Assembly: GCF_019925205.1 (NCBI RefSeq)
Contig: NC_083562.1
Coordinates: 558,001 to 622,000, forward strand
Direction: 5' to 3'
From: Metopolophium dirhodum
Lineage: Eukaryota > Arthropoda > Insecta > Hemiptera > Aphididae
DNA: 64,000 bases
The notes under the pieces: model-generated
Seen by the model: only the letters and a program-made list of their open reading frames with translations
The model's database searches: none
Told to the model about the DNA's origin: nothing
Shown: piece by piece, positions 1-8,020 of the stretch
How the letters are laid out: each line of letters starts with the position of its first letter
Position numbering within the stretch: position 1 is the stretch's first letter
Position numbers and translations under genes: made by a program

Positions 1-462
1 CTAAAATCCTATTGATGAGATATCATCAGTATTAATATATATTTTACCTGTCCGAACTCTGTCTAATTAAGCATTCCTGAGCATTCAAAACTCTAGTATG
101 CTTATGTCGTTGTATCAATCATAATGTATATATATATTATTGTTACCTGTTTTAATACATAAACATTATTAGAATTAAAACTATTAACTATTAAACATTT
201 ATGTAATATGAAACAAAATTTAGTATTAAATCTTAGTCAGTAAGTTTGAGTAAACTAAAACAAGATGTAGCAAAATAGAAACTAGTTTAAGCTATAATAT
301 TATATTATAAGATGTAGGACTGTAGGAGTGGACAAAAGTTGGTTCTTCATAACTGACAGAACAGTGATAAAGTATATTAAAGTGTAATAAGTATTTTAAT
401 TGTATGAGTTTATTTAGTTTAATATTCAGAAGCAATTAATTATATTAATACCGAAATAAAAT
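1..462. other. AT-rich flank of the LTR element
   Basis: AT-rich sequence with no open frame of note, no recognisable RNA gene and no repeat structure. It ends at the four-base target duplication of the retrotransposon that follows. Confidence 0.6.
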
Positions 463-466
463 ATCA
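463..466. repeat. Target site duplication, left copy (ATCA)
   Basis: The four bases ATCA directly precede the TGTAAC start of the 5' LTR. The same four bases follow the end of the 3' LTR at 8017-8020. A 4-5 bp duplication is normal for Ty3/Gypsy integrases. Confidence 0.9.
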
Positions 467-2190
467 TGTAACGGGATAAAACGGAGTGCCCATTTAGGTG
501 GCGCACTCTCGTGGCCCGTTACCCCACCGTCACCTGCAAAGACTACCGCGCGCTCGTGCGATTACAGAGTCGGCGAAACATCGGCGAACGCCCAAACCCA
601 ACCGCCCCGCACAGCCACAGATAGCGCCCATGCAGTACCCGATTTCCGGACGCCTGCCGCCCTCCGGGAAATCACTGATTAAATAAAAACCCCTCAACTT
701 AAAACCAAAGTTGAAAGTAATCCAGAATCCAGACCAGTAGAGCTATCTCCCAGGATATTTTAAGTGGTTTTAGGTACGACCGGACCACCCAAAGAGACCA
801 AAACCGCTACCATAACACCACCCCTATCGCTACGGCCAGACTTAACATAAGTATGGGCCAACGAGCACAGCAACAGCACCCTTCGTCCCCTTCGCTGAGT
901 GCGGCGAGCTAGTAAACCGGCCGGTACTTTGTGACCGGTAGACACGGGAACTTCCGCCAAACAATAGAACAGCGCCTTGCCTCCAGTCTGCAGAAGCCGG
1001 CCGGTATTTAATGACCGGCAGATACGGTGATGCCACAGACTGTTCCCACCAACTAGTGACGTTCATCCGTCCAGTTGGCTACCCTGTCCGCTATCGTTGT
1101 TGAGAACGCCGAGCCATCGCCGCCGCCGTCCAACCCGTTACGCCCGTTTATCCGAGAACGCCGAGCCGTTGCCGCCGCCGTCCGGACCCAGTTGTACCGC
1201 TACCGTTATTGAGGACGTCGAGCCATCGCCGCCGCCGTCTGATCCAGTTGTGCCGCTAAGTTTATCCGAGAACGCCGAGCCGTTGCCGCCGCCGTCCGGA
1301 CCCAGTTGTACCGCTACCGTTATTGAGGACGTCGAGCCATCGCCGTCGCCGTCTGATCCAGTTGTGCCGCTAAGTTCATCCGAGAACGCCGAGCCGTTGC
1401 CGCCGCCGTCCGGACCCAGTTGTGCCGATACCGTCATTGAGAACGTCGAGCCATCGCCGCCGTCGTCCAACCCGTTACGTAAGCCTATCCGAGAACGCCG
1501 AGCCGTTGCCGCCGTCGTCCAACCCGTTACGTAAGTCTATCCGAGAACGCCGAGCCGTTGCCGCCGCCGTCCGGACCCAGTTGTGCCGCTACCATTATTG
1601 AGAACGTCGAGCCATCGCCGCCGTCGTCCAACCCGTTACGTAGGTCTATCCGAGAACGCCGAGCCATCGCCGCCGTCGTCCAACCCGTTACGTAAGCCTA
1701 TCCGAGAACGCCGAGCCGTTGCCGCCGTCGTCCAACCCGTTACGTAAGTCTATCCGAGAACGCCGAGCCGTTGCCGCCGCCGTCCGGACCCAGTTGTGCC
1801 GCTACCATTATTGAGAACGTCGAGCCATCGCCGCCGTCGTCCAACCCGTTACGTAGGTCTATCCGAGAACGCCGAGCCGTCGCCGCCGCCGTCACCCGAC
1901 TGTACCCCGTTGTACCATCACGACCGGAGCAGTACGACATCCACGAGGCTGCCCCACAGACATATACCTCATACCAATCCACAGACCCACATCGTGAGTT
2001 CAATGTATGATTCCCACCACTAAATGTATTCCCAGATAAATCATTTGTATTTTTGTAAACTCTTTTAATATTGATCAGTAAAAGAAAATATTGTAAAAAT
2101 TGGATCAAAAATATTGTTAAAATATTAGTTGATGAAAATAAACGAATTATTCAAGTATAACCTAAAAGACAACCGTCTGTTTTCATTACA
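467..2190 (+). repeat. 5' long terminal repeat
   Basis: A 1,724-bp LTR with TG...CA ends. Its centre is a strikingly GC-rich minisatellite, unlike the AT-rich host DNA. AATAAA-like signals occur near 682 and 2137; the latter could serve the poly(A) site if the R region lies near the 3' end. No clear TATA box was identified, so the U3/R/U5 borders are unresolved. The primer-binding site starts two bases after the end. Confidence 0.93.
1096..1905. repeat. GC-rich minisatellite inside 5' LTR
   Basis: An imperfect tandem array of units containing GAGAACGCCGAGCC and CCGCCGCCGTCC. Simple units are 52 bp (for example starts at 1486 and 1538), and compound units are about 117 bp. The compound units are a multiple of three, so Pro/Ser/Glu-rich frames stay open on the plus strand and Gly-rich ones on the minus strand. 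These frames look like by-products of the repeat. Some units contain GTAAGT after AC (1531-1536 and 1744-1749), a perfect splice-donor consensus. Confidence 0.85.
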
Positions 2191-2191
2191 T

Positions 2192-2209
2192 TGGCGCCCA
2201 ACTGCAGTG
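2192..2209 (+). other. Primer-binding site (tRNA)
   Basis: TGGCGCCCAACTGCAGTG starts two bases after the 5' LTR. TGGCGCC is the complement of a tRNA 3' end including CCA, as used by many Gypsy elements and retroviruses, often with lysine tRNA. The exact tRNA is inferred from the first bases only. Confidence 0.8.
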
Positions 2210-2314
2210 CTCGATTAGGAAGAAATTCCACTTCGACTTACGAGAAGAAAACTACATCGTTTTTAGAAGAAAAACTACTTCGTGTCAATTAAGAAGAAAA
2301 CTACATCTCTAACA

Positions 2315-5300
2315 ATGGCACCGAAGAAAAACATATCCGAAGAGGCTTTCAACGCGTTCAGAGCGGAAGTGGAGAGAAACGGTCAATATTTAGCTGACCA
2401 GCTGTTGCAGAAAATTTACAAGTTAGAAGAAAAGTGCAACAACCTAGAAGACGAGAGTAACCGGAAAATCGGAGAAGTTGTGGAAAACTACGAAAGGAAA
2501 ATCGATTTGATTGAAGCTCAACTCCATGATATAAAACTGAAATATGAGAATAGCAGTAGACAACCAGTACATAATGACTGTAATAATAAAAAGGAACAAA
2601 TACACAACACTGAGATATCGCGTCCGATATTCTATGGAAACAACCGCGATGGACACCCAATAGATTTTCTGTACCGACTGGAAGAATATTTTGCAGTAAA
2701 ACAATCATACGTCGGTGAGAAAATAATTATTGTGGGTGATTGTTTAAAAGGAACCGCATCAAATTGGTTTTCTACCATCCGATTCCAACTCACCAATTAT
2801 GATGATTTCAAGAAGGCGTTTATTGACGAATTTTGGTCCAGGGAAATACAAATCCAGGTATGGAGTCAATGTCTGAGTACAAAGCACATACCAAACAACA
2901 CCAACTACCGTGAACATTTTGCCACGTGGGCAACCAAACTTCGACACTTAGAAGTACCACGATTGTCTGAGAACGAAATTGTAAAGCACATAGCAAGACA
3001 CTACCCAGGATACCTCAGAGCAATATTGGTGTCACTACCCGAATGTACGATACTCACAGCCATGAAGATACTAGGTGAGGAAGAGCAAAGTGATCAACCC
3101 ACGGAAAACAAAGCAAATAATCAAAAAACTAACCAAAACGAATCCAACAACAACAGCCATACTCAAAACAACAACAGTTGGAACAACCAGCGGAGTAATG
3201 GTTGGAGCAATATGCCACCACGCAATAACCGTTGGAACAACCAACCATACCGCAGCAATGACAAGCGAGGAGAGACCCAACAAAACAGCACACCACAAAC
3301 GGAAAAAATCCAACAGGTGGCAACGAATAGTGAAGAGCAAGCAGGATCTAGTGGCAATGAACAACATGCAATCAACTCATTGAATACCACTAATCAATCA
3401 GTTAGTCCGTATATTCAATGTACAATAGAAGGGGAGGAAGTCACCCTACTCATCGACACTGGAGCGACAATCAGTGTACTGACGAAGGAGGTGGTAGATA
3501 TTATCACTAACAAAAATCCAAAAAGCCCACAGCTTCCAGTGACCGGGATCCAAATCAGTAACGCGGTCGGAAAAAAGATATGCAAAGTATCAAAGCAGAT
3601 TTTTTGTGAGTGCAAAATTGGGAACGAGTATATCCAAACCAATTTCATTCAAGTGGAGAATCTCAATGAAAAAGGGATAATTGGAGCTGATATATTGAAA
3701 AAATATGACGCTCAAATCAAATTCAAAGAACAAGTTATTCAATTCAAGATTGACCAGACCATACACAAAATACCGTTCGCCAACCAAAACCCAAGAGTGA
3801 TCAGCGCCCAGGAGCACTTACTCAATGTAGAGATAAACGAAAATCCAGAAGAAGACCAAGTAGATCTTACCAGTGATGAGAAACAACAATTTATATCATT
3901 ACTCGACAAATATGATGAAATATTTTCAGACAAACCAGGGAAAATTAAAACATTCCAGTGCCAGATACGAGTGAAGGCAGGGGACCCTATCCATCAAAAA
4001 CAGTATCCCATACCAGTGTCCAGGATACCCAAAGTGGATGCAGAAATACAGAGAATGCTCAAATTAGAAATTATTGAAAAATCTACATCACCATGGTCAT
4101 CACCGATTGTTTGCACAGAGAAGAAAAATGGCGACATCCGGCTCTGTCTTGATGCACGGAAAATCAACAAATTAGCCATATTAAACTACAGTCCAGAACT
4201 AAGGGAGAAATTCAAGGAACGGCACACAGTACAACAAGCCGACGAATATATTACCAAGCTGAAACAGCGACTAGATCGCCGAGCAGATCACAACTTAATC
4301 GAGCATAATCAATTGCGGTTCCGCAAATCCCACCAAGGGGAATATCAGGTCATTGTGCCGAAAGAACTCGTACCATCACTTGTCGTCGAGACGCACCAGA
4401 TCTACGGACATTGCGGTACTTATAAAACATACAAACTGCTACAACAGAATCACCAATTCAAAAACATGTATCAAACGATCAAAAGGATCATCAAAACCTG
4501 TGATCTTTGTCAGCGGACCAAAATCAGCAACCGGATAGCCAGGGGACCGACACTGAGTCTGTTGCCAGAGAAGCCACTCGAAATGGTATCGGCAGACCTG
4601 ATGGGACCACTACCCAGGGGACAAGGAGGGTGCCGATACATCCTAGCCATTTTGGACCTATTCTCTAAGTACGTTAAGCTATATCCACTAAAACGCGCAA
4701 CAACGGACACTATAGTCAAGAGGATAGTGACGGATTACATACCAACGGTTGGACTGTTCCAGAAGATTCTCACGGACAATGGAACGCAGTTTACAAGCCA
4801 TAAGTGGAGTAGGATCATGGAAGGATTAAAAGTCAAAATTGTACATACCACTGGATACCACCCTGAAAGTAACCCGGTGGAGCGAACGAACCGAGAAATT
4901 GGTAGGTTACTACGAACATATTGTCACAAACAGCATACCAACTGGTTGCGATGGTTGAACAATATTGAATTTTGGATTAACCACACCACTCACTCATCCA
5001 CCGGCTACACACCTCAATATGTGATGTTTGGACAAAACACCCAACTGCCCATCACCAAACTCGTCACTTTCCCACCATACAAAGATGATCAACCTGTCCC
5101 GGATGTCATTCAGATCGTGATCAAGAAGACTCAGAAACAGGCACAATTGCGAAACAGATTAAAGGACAAAGGCAAAACTTTTCCGAAATACGAAGTCGGA
5201 ATGAAAGTACTAGTCAAGGAACACCGGCTATCGTCAGCTGAGTACCACGAGACGCATAAGTTATTCTTATTGTACCACGGGCCCTATCAGATCCACGAAG

Positions 5301-5422
5301 TACACCAAAACAATACGGTAACCATACGTACTCAGAGTGGAACCCAACGCACATACAACTTAAAAAATATCAAACTGTACCACGAAGTGGGACTGCCCGA
5401 TGGGGTACCAGTTGAACATTAA
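2315..5422 (+). CDS. Gag-protease-(truncated RT)-integrase polyprotein
   Basis: A 1,035-aa fused polyprotein. I chose the ATG at 2315 (context AACAATGG); the frame opens 11 codons earlier only with a GTG. In order: a coiled coil (about residues 25-80); a gag domain with FLYRLEEYF (about 118); an Asn/Gln-rich stretch with no CCHC knuckle; an aspartic protease with LLIDTGAT (catalytic Asp 381); RT fingers up to RLCLDARKINK (Asp 613 in that motif). The frame then jumps into spacer sequence, the HHCC zinc domain of integrase (first His 694) and the DDE core (Asp 761, Asp 821, Glu 856), ending with a GPY-like motif near residue 988. The YxDD palm, thumb and RNase H are absent, so the product cannot be a working reverse transcriptase. 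No frameshift separates gag from pol. Integrase looks intact. Confidence 0.9.
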   Translation: MAPKKNISEEAFNAFRAEVERNGQYLADQLLQKIYKLEEKCNNLEDESNRKIGEVVENYERKIDLIEAQLHDIKLKYENSSRQPVHNDCNNKKEQIHNTEISRPIFYGNNRDGHPIDFLYRLEEYFAVKQSYVGEKIIIVGDCLKGTASNWFSTIRFQLTNYDDFKKAFIDEFWSREIQIQVWSQCLSTKHIPNNTNYREHFATWATKLRHLEVPRLSENEIVKHIARHYPGYLRAILVSLPECTILTAMKILGEEEQSDQPTENKANNQKTNQNESNNNSHTQNNNSWNNQRSNGWSNMPPRNNRWNNQPYRSNDKRGETQQNSTPQTEKIQQVATNSEEQAGSSGNEQHAINSLNTTNQSVSPYIQCTIEGEEVTLLIDTGATISVLTKEVVDIITNKNPKSPQLPVTGIQISNAVGKKICKVSKQIFCECKIGNEYIQTNFIQVENLNEKGIIGADILKKYDAQIKFKEQVIQFKIDQTIHKIPFANQNPRVISAQEHLLNVEINENPEEDQVDLTSDEKQQFISLLDKYDEIFSDKPGKIKTFQCQIRVKAGDPIHQKQYPIPVSRIPKVDAEIQRMLKLEIIEKSTSPWSSPIVCTEKKNGDIRLCLDARKINKLAILNYSPELREKFKERHTVQQADEYITKLKQRLDRRADHNLIEHNQLRFRKSHQGEYQVIVPKELVPSLVVETHQIYGHCGTYKTYKLLQQNHQFKNMYQTIKRIIKTCDLCQRTKISNRIARGPTLSLLPEKPLEMVSADLMGPLPRGQGGCRYILAILDLFSKYVKLYPLKRATTDTIVKRIVTDYIPTVGLFQKILTDNGTQFTSHKWSRIMEGLKVKIVHTTGYHPESNPVERTNREIGRLLRTYCHKQHTNWLRWLNNIEFWINHTTHSSTGYTPQYVMFGQNTQLPITKLVTFPPYKDDQPVPDVIQIVIKKTQKQAQLRNRLKDKGKTFPKYEVGMKVLVKEHRLSSAEYHETHKLFLLYHGPYQIHEVHQNNTVTIRTQSGTQRTYNLKNIKLYHEVGLPDGVPVEH
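4165..4200 (+). other. Junction of in-frame RT/RNase H deletion
   Basis: After the RT fingers motif RLCLDARKINK the sequence passes at once to residues typical of the stretch between RNase H and integrase. In full Gypsy pol genes several hundred residues lie here. The exact breakpoint cannot be fixed without a full-length relative; the interval is my estimate. Confidence 0.7.
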
Positions 5423-5431
5423 CAATTATAC

Positions 5432-5432
5432 A

Positions 5433-5470
<38 letters not shown>

Positions 5471-5509
5471 AAAGTAAAAAAAAAAAAAAAAAGAAAAAAA
5501 AAAAAAAAA
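5432..5509 (+). repeat. AATAAA and A-rich tract between the two ORFs
   Basis: Ten bases after the stop of the polyprotein comes AATAAA, running directly into about 75 bases that are almost pure A, broken only by CAAAGT and one G. The tract may be a slipped simple repeat. It also resembles a poly(A) tail captured inside the element. Confidence 0.8.
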
Positions 5510-5541
5510 CTGTGGCTAACTACTTTATGTTCTGTTTGTGA

Positions 5542-5583
5542 TACTAACCAATCAAATTATGAAATTAACACCTTTCCCCTTAG
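5542..5583 (+). promoter_or_regulatory. Branch point and 3' splice site upstream of ORF2
   Basis: TACTAAC (5542-5548), the ideal branch-point sequence, is followed 35 bases later by CCTTTCCCCTTAG (ending 5583), a pyrimidine tract plus acceptor. The ORF2 ATG lies ten bases past the cut. This is the arrangement by which env-position genes of Gypsy elements and retroviruses are expressed from a spliced subgenomic RNA. The donor is not proven; GTAAGT copies in the LTR minisatellite are candidates. Confidence 0.65.
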
Positions 5584-5592
5584 GAAAATAAA

Positions 5593-6210
5593 ATGGAGAT
5601 GTTCATCCGGATTCCCCTGGGAAAACTCCGACCCATCAATAAGTTAGAAGTTACCCACATTGACCAACACCTCAATGGGGAACAAAAGAAAAGGGTAGCG
5701 AAGTTTTATCGGGAAGAAGCAGCCAAGAGAACTAAATATACCCTCGAACCCACCTGGACGATGCCGGAGACAATATTAGCAGTCAGGAACCCAACCGTCA
5801 TCGAGGTCAAACCTGCCAATACCGAGGCAGAATTGGTGATCACCTCACCCACCAGCACAATCGTCACGGATAGCTATGAACTTGAACCCGAAGACACCAT
5901 CAAGATAACCACGTCTCCCCTACCCGAGAGTGACCACCTACCCGAGAGTGACGGCGAACTCGAAAGGAACAGCGAACCAGAGAACAGCAGCCCGGGAGGT
6001 GAGAGCCCAGAAACCGAGCATCTAAAGAATACAGTGCAAACGATGTGGAATAGGGATCAAGGAGCCTATAGTAAGCTCAAGGAGACAGTATTCACAGCAA
6101 AGAAATTCATGAAAGAGTTCGAAGGAATGTCCAAGACCCAGCTCAAAATACAGATGTACAAAGAAAAGACAAGACAGATAAAATCGTTAAAACAACAACA
6201 TCGGCAATGA
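5593..6210 (+). CDS. Second element ORF, env-position, unknown function
   Basis: A 205-aa ORF between the A-rich tract and the polypurine tract of the retrotransposon. I do not recognise a family. It has no signal peptide, no hydrophobic segment and no furin-like site, so it is not a usual envelope protein. The middle (about residues 90-145) is acidic and Ser/Glu/Pro-rich with a direct repeat of LPESD. The ends are basic, and the C-terminus is Lys/Gln-rich and probably helical (TRQIKSLKQQHRQ). The upstream branch point and acceptor suggest translation from a spliced RNA. It could be a regulatory or RNA-binding accessory protein, or a remnant of a longer gene. The open frame supports recent function, but the element is young, so lack of decay proves little. 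Confidence 0.6.
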   Translation: MEMFIRIPLGKLRPINKLEVTHIDQHLNGEQKKRVAKFYREEAAKRTKYTLEPTWTMPETILAVRNPTVIEVKPANTEAELVITSPTSTIVTDSYELEPEDTIKITTSPLPESDHLPESDGELERNSEPENSSPGGESPETEHLKNTVQTMWNRDQGAYSKLKETVFTAKKFMKEFEGMSKTQLKIQMYKEKTRQIKSLKQQHRQ

Positions 6211-6278
6211 AGAAACCCACCACATCTAAAGTTTTTAGTTTTACAGAATAACTCGTATCTCACTATTCATGTAAAACT

Positions 6279-6289
6279 AAAAAAGGGGA
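6279..6289 (+). other. Polypurine tract
   Basis: AAAAAAGGGGA lies just before CTA and the TGTAAC start of the 3' LTR. This is the usual position for plus-strand DNA priming. Confidence 0.8.
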
Positions 6290-6292
6290 CTA

Positions 6293-8016
6293 TGTAACGG
6301 GATAAAACGGAGTGCCCATTTAGGTGGCGCACTCTCGTGGCCCGTTACCCCACCGTCACCTGCAAAGACTACCGCGCGCTCGTGCGATTACAGAGTCGGC
6401 GAAACATCGGCGAACGCCCAAACCCAACCGCCCCGCACAGCCACAGATAGCGCCCATGCAGTACCCGATTTCCGGACGCCTGCCGCCCTCCGGGAAATCA
6501 CTGATTAAATAAAAACCCCTCAACTTAAAACCAAAGTTGAAAGTAATCCAGAATCCAGACCAGTAGAGCTATCTCCCAGGATATTTTAAGTGGTTTTAGG
6601 TACGACCGGACCACCCAAAGAGACCAAAACCGCTACCATAACACCACCCCTATCGCTACGGCCAGACTTAACATAAGTATGGGCCAACGAGCACAGCAAC
6701 AGCACCCTTCGTCCCCTTCGCTGAGTGCGGCGAGCTAGTAAACCGGCCGGTACTTTGTGACCGGTAGACACGGGAACTTCCGCCAAACAATAGAACAGCG
6801 CCTTGCCTCCAGTCTGCAGAAGCCGGCCGGTATTTAATGACCGGCAGATACGGTGATGCCACAGACTGTTCCCACCAACTAGTGACGTTCATCCGTCCAG
6901 TTGGCTACCCTGTCCGCTATCGTTGTTGAGAACGCCGAGCCATCGCCGCCGCCGTCCAACCCGTTACGCCCGTTTATCCGAGAACGCCGAGCCGTTGCCG
7001 CCGCCGTCCGGACCCAGTTGTACCGCTACCGTTATTGAGGACGTCGAGCCATCGCCGCCGCCGTCTGATCCAGTTGTGCCGCTAAGTTTATCCGAGAACG
7101 CCGAGCCGTTGCCGCCGCCGTCCGGACCCAGTTGTACCGCTACCGTTATTGAGGACGTCGAGCCATCGCCGTCGCCGTCTGATCCAGTTGTGCCGCTAAG
7201 TTCATCCGAGAACGCCGAGCCGTTGCCGCCGCCGTCCGGACCCAGTTGTGCCGATACCGTCATTGAGAACGTCGAGCCATCGCCGCCGTCGTCCAACCCG
7301 TTACGTAAGCCTATCCGAGAACGCCGAGCCGTTGCCGCCGTCGTCCAACCCGTTACGTAAGTCTATCCGAGAACGCCGAGCCGTTGCCGCCGCCGTCCGG
7401 ACCCAGTTGTGCCGCTACCATTATTGAGAACGTCGAGCCATCGCCGCCGTCGTCCAACCCGTTACGTAGGTCTATCCGAGAACGCCGAGCCATCGCCGCC
7501 GTCGTCCAACCCGTTACGTAAGCCTATCCGAGAACGCCGAGCCGTTGCCGCCGTCGTCCAACCCGTTACGTAAGTCTATCCGAGAACGCCGAGCCGTTGC
7601 CGCCGCCGTCCGGACCCAGTTGTGCCGCTACCATTATTGAGAACGTCGAGCCATCGCCGCCGTCGTCCAACCCGTTACGTAGGTCTATCCGAGAACGCCG
7701 AGCCGTCGCCGCCGCCGTCACCCGACTGTACCCCGTTGTACCATCACGACCGGAGCAGTACGACATCCACGAGGCTGCCCCACAGACATATACCTCATAC
7801 CAATCCACAGACCCACATCGTGAGTTCAATGTATGATTCCCACCACTAAATGTATTCCCAGATAAATCATTTGTATTTTTGTAAACTCTTTTAATATTGA
7901 TCAGTAAAAGAAAATATTGTAAAAATTGGATCAAAAATATTGTTAAAATATTAGTTGATGAAAATAAACGAATTATTCAAGTATAACCTAAAAGACAACC
8001 GTCTGTTTTCATTACA
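6293..8016 (+). repeat. 3' long terminal repeat
   Basis: The same 1,724-bp sequence as the 5' LTR, including the internal minisatellite. No mismatch or indel was seen on reading both copies. It ends ATTACA directly before the ATCA target duplication. Confidence 0.93.
6922..7731. repeat. GC-rich minisatellite inside 3' LTR
   Basis: The copy of the array in the 5' LTR, with the same order of 52-bp and compound units. No change in repeat number is seen between the LTRs, although such arrays normally mutate fast. This supports a very recent insertion, or gene conversion between the LTRs. Confidence 0.85.
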
Positions 8017-8020
8017 ATCA
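8017..8020. repeat. Target site duplication, right copy (ATCA)
   Basis: ATCA directly after the 3' LTR, matching the four bases before the 5' LTR. Confidence 0.9.

Larger units (their letters stand above)
467..8016 (+). mobile_element. Ty3/Gypsy-type LTR retrotransposon, RT-deleted
   Basis: A 7,550-bp element bounded by two 1,724-bp direct LTRs that begin TGTAAC and end ATTACA (short TGTAA/TTACA inverted ends), with an ATCA duplication on both sides. Inside, in order, are a tRNA primer-binding site, one long gag-pol frame, an A-rich tract, a second ORF preceded by a splice acceptor, and a polypurine tract. The order protease, RT fragment, integrase places it in Ty3/Gypsy. I found no difference between the LTRs by eye, and every LTR reading frame recurs exactly 5,826 bp downstream, so the insertion is recent. 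The RT palm, thumb and RNase H are missing without breaking the frame. I infer a non-autonomous copy that moved with enzymes supplied in trans. Confidence 0.93.

Noticed and set aside
498..686. 62-codon frame near the LTR start
   Set aside because: Starts with a non-ATG codon, is of low complexity, and occurs only as part of the LTR.
1097..1534. Pro/Ser/Glu-rich and antisense Gly-rich frames in the LTR
   Set aside because: Both strands stay open because the GC-rich repeat units lack stop codons. Frames change with unit length, and no start context or domain supports a protein.
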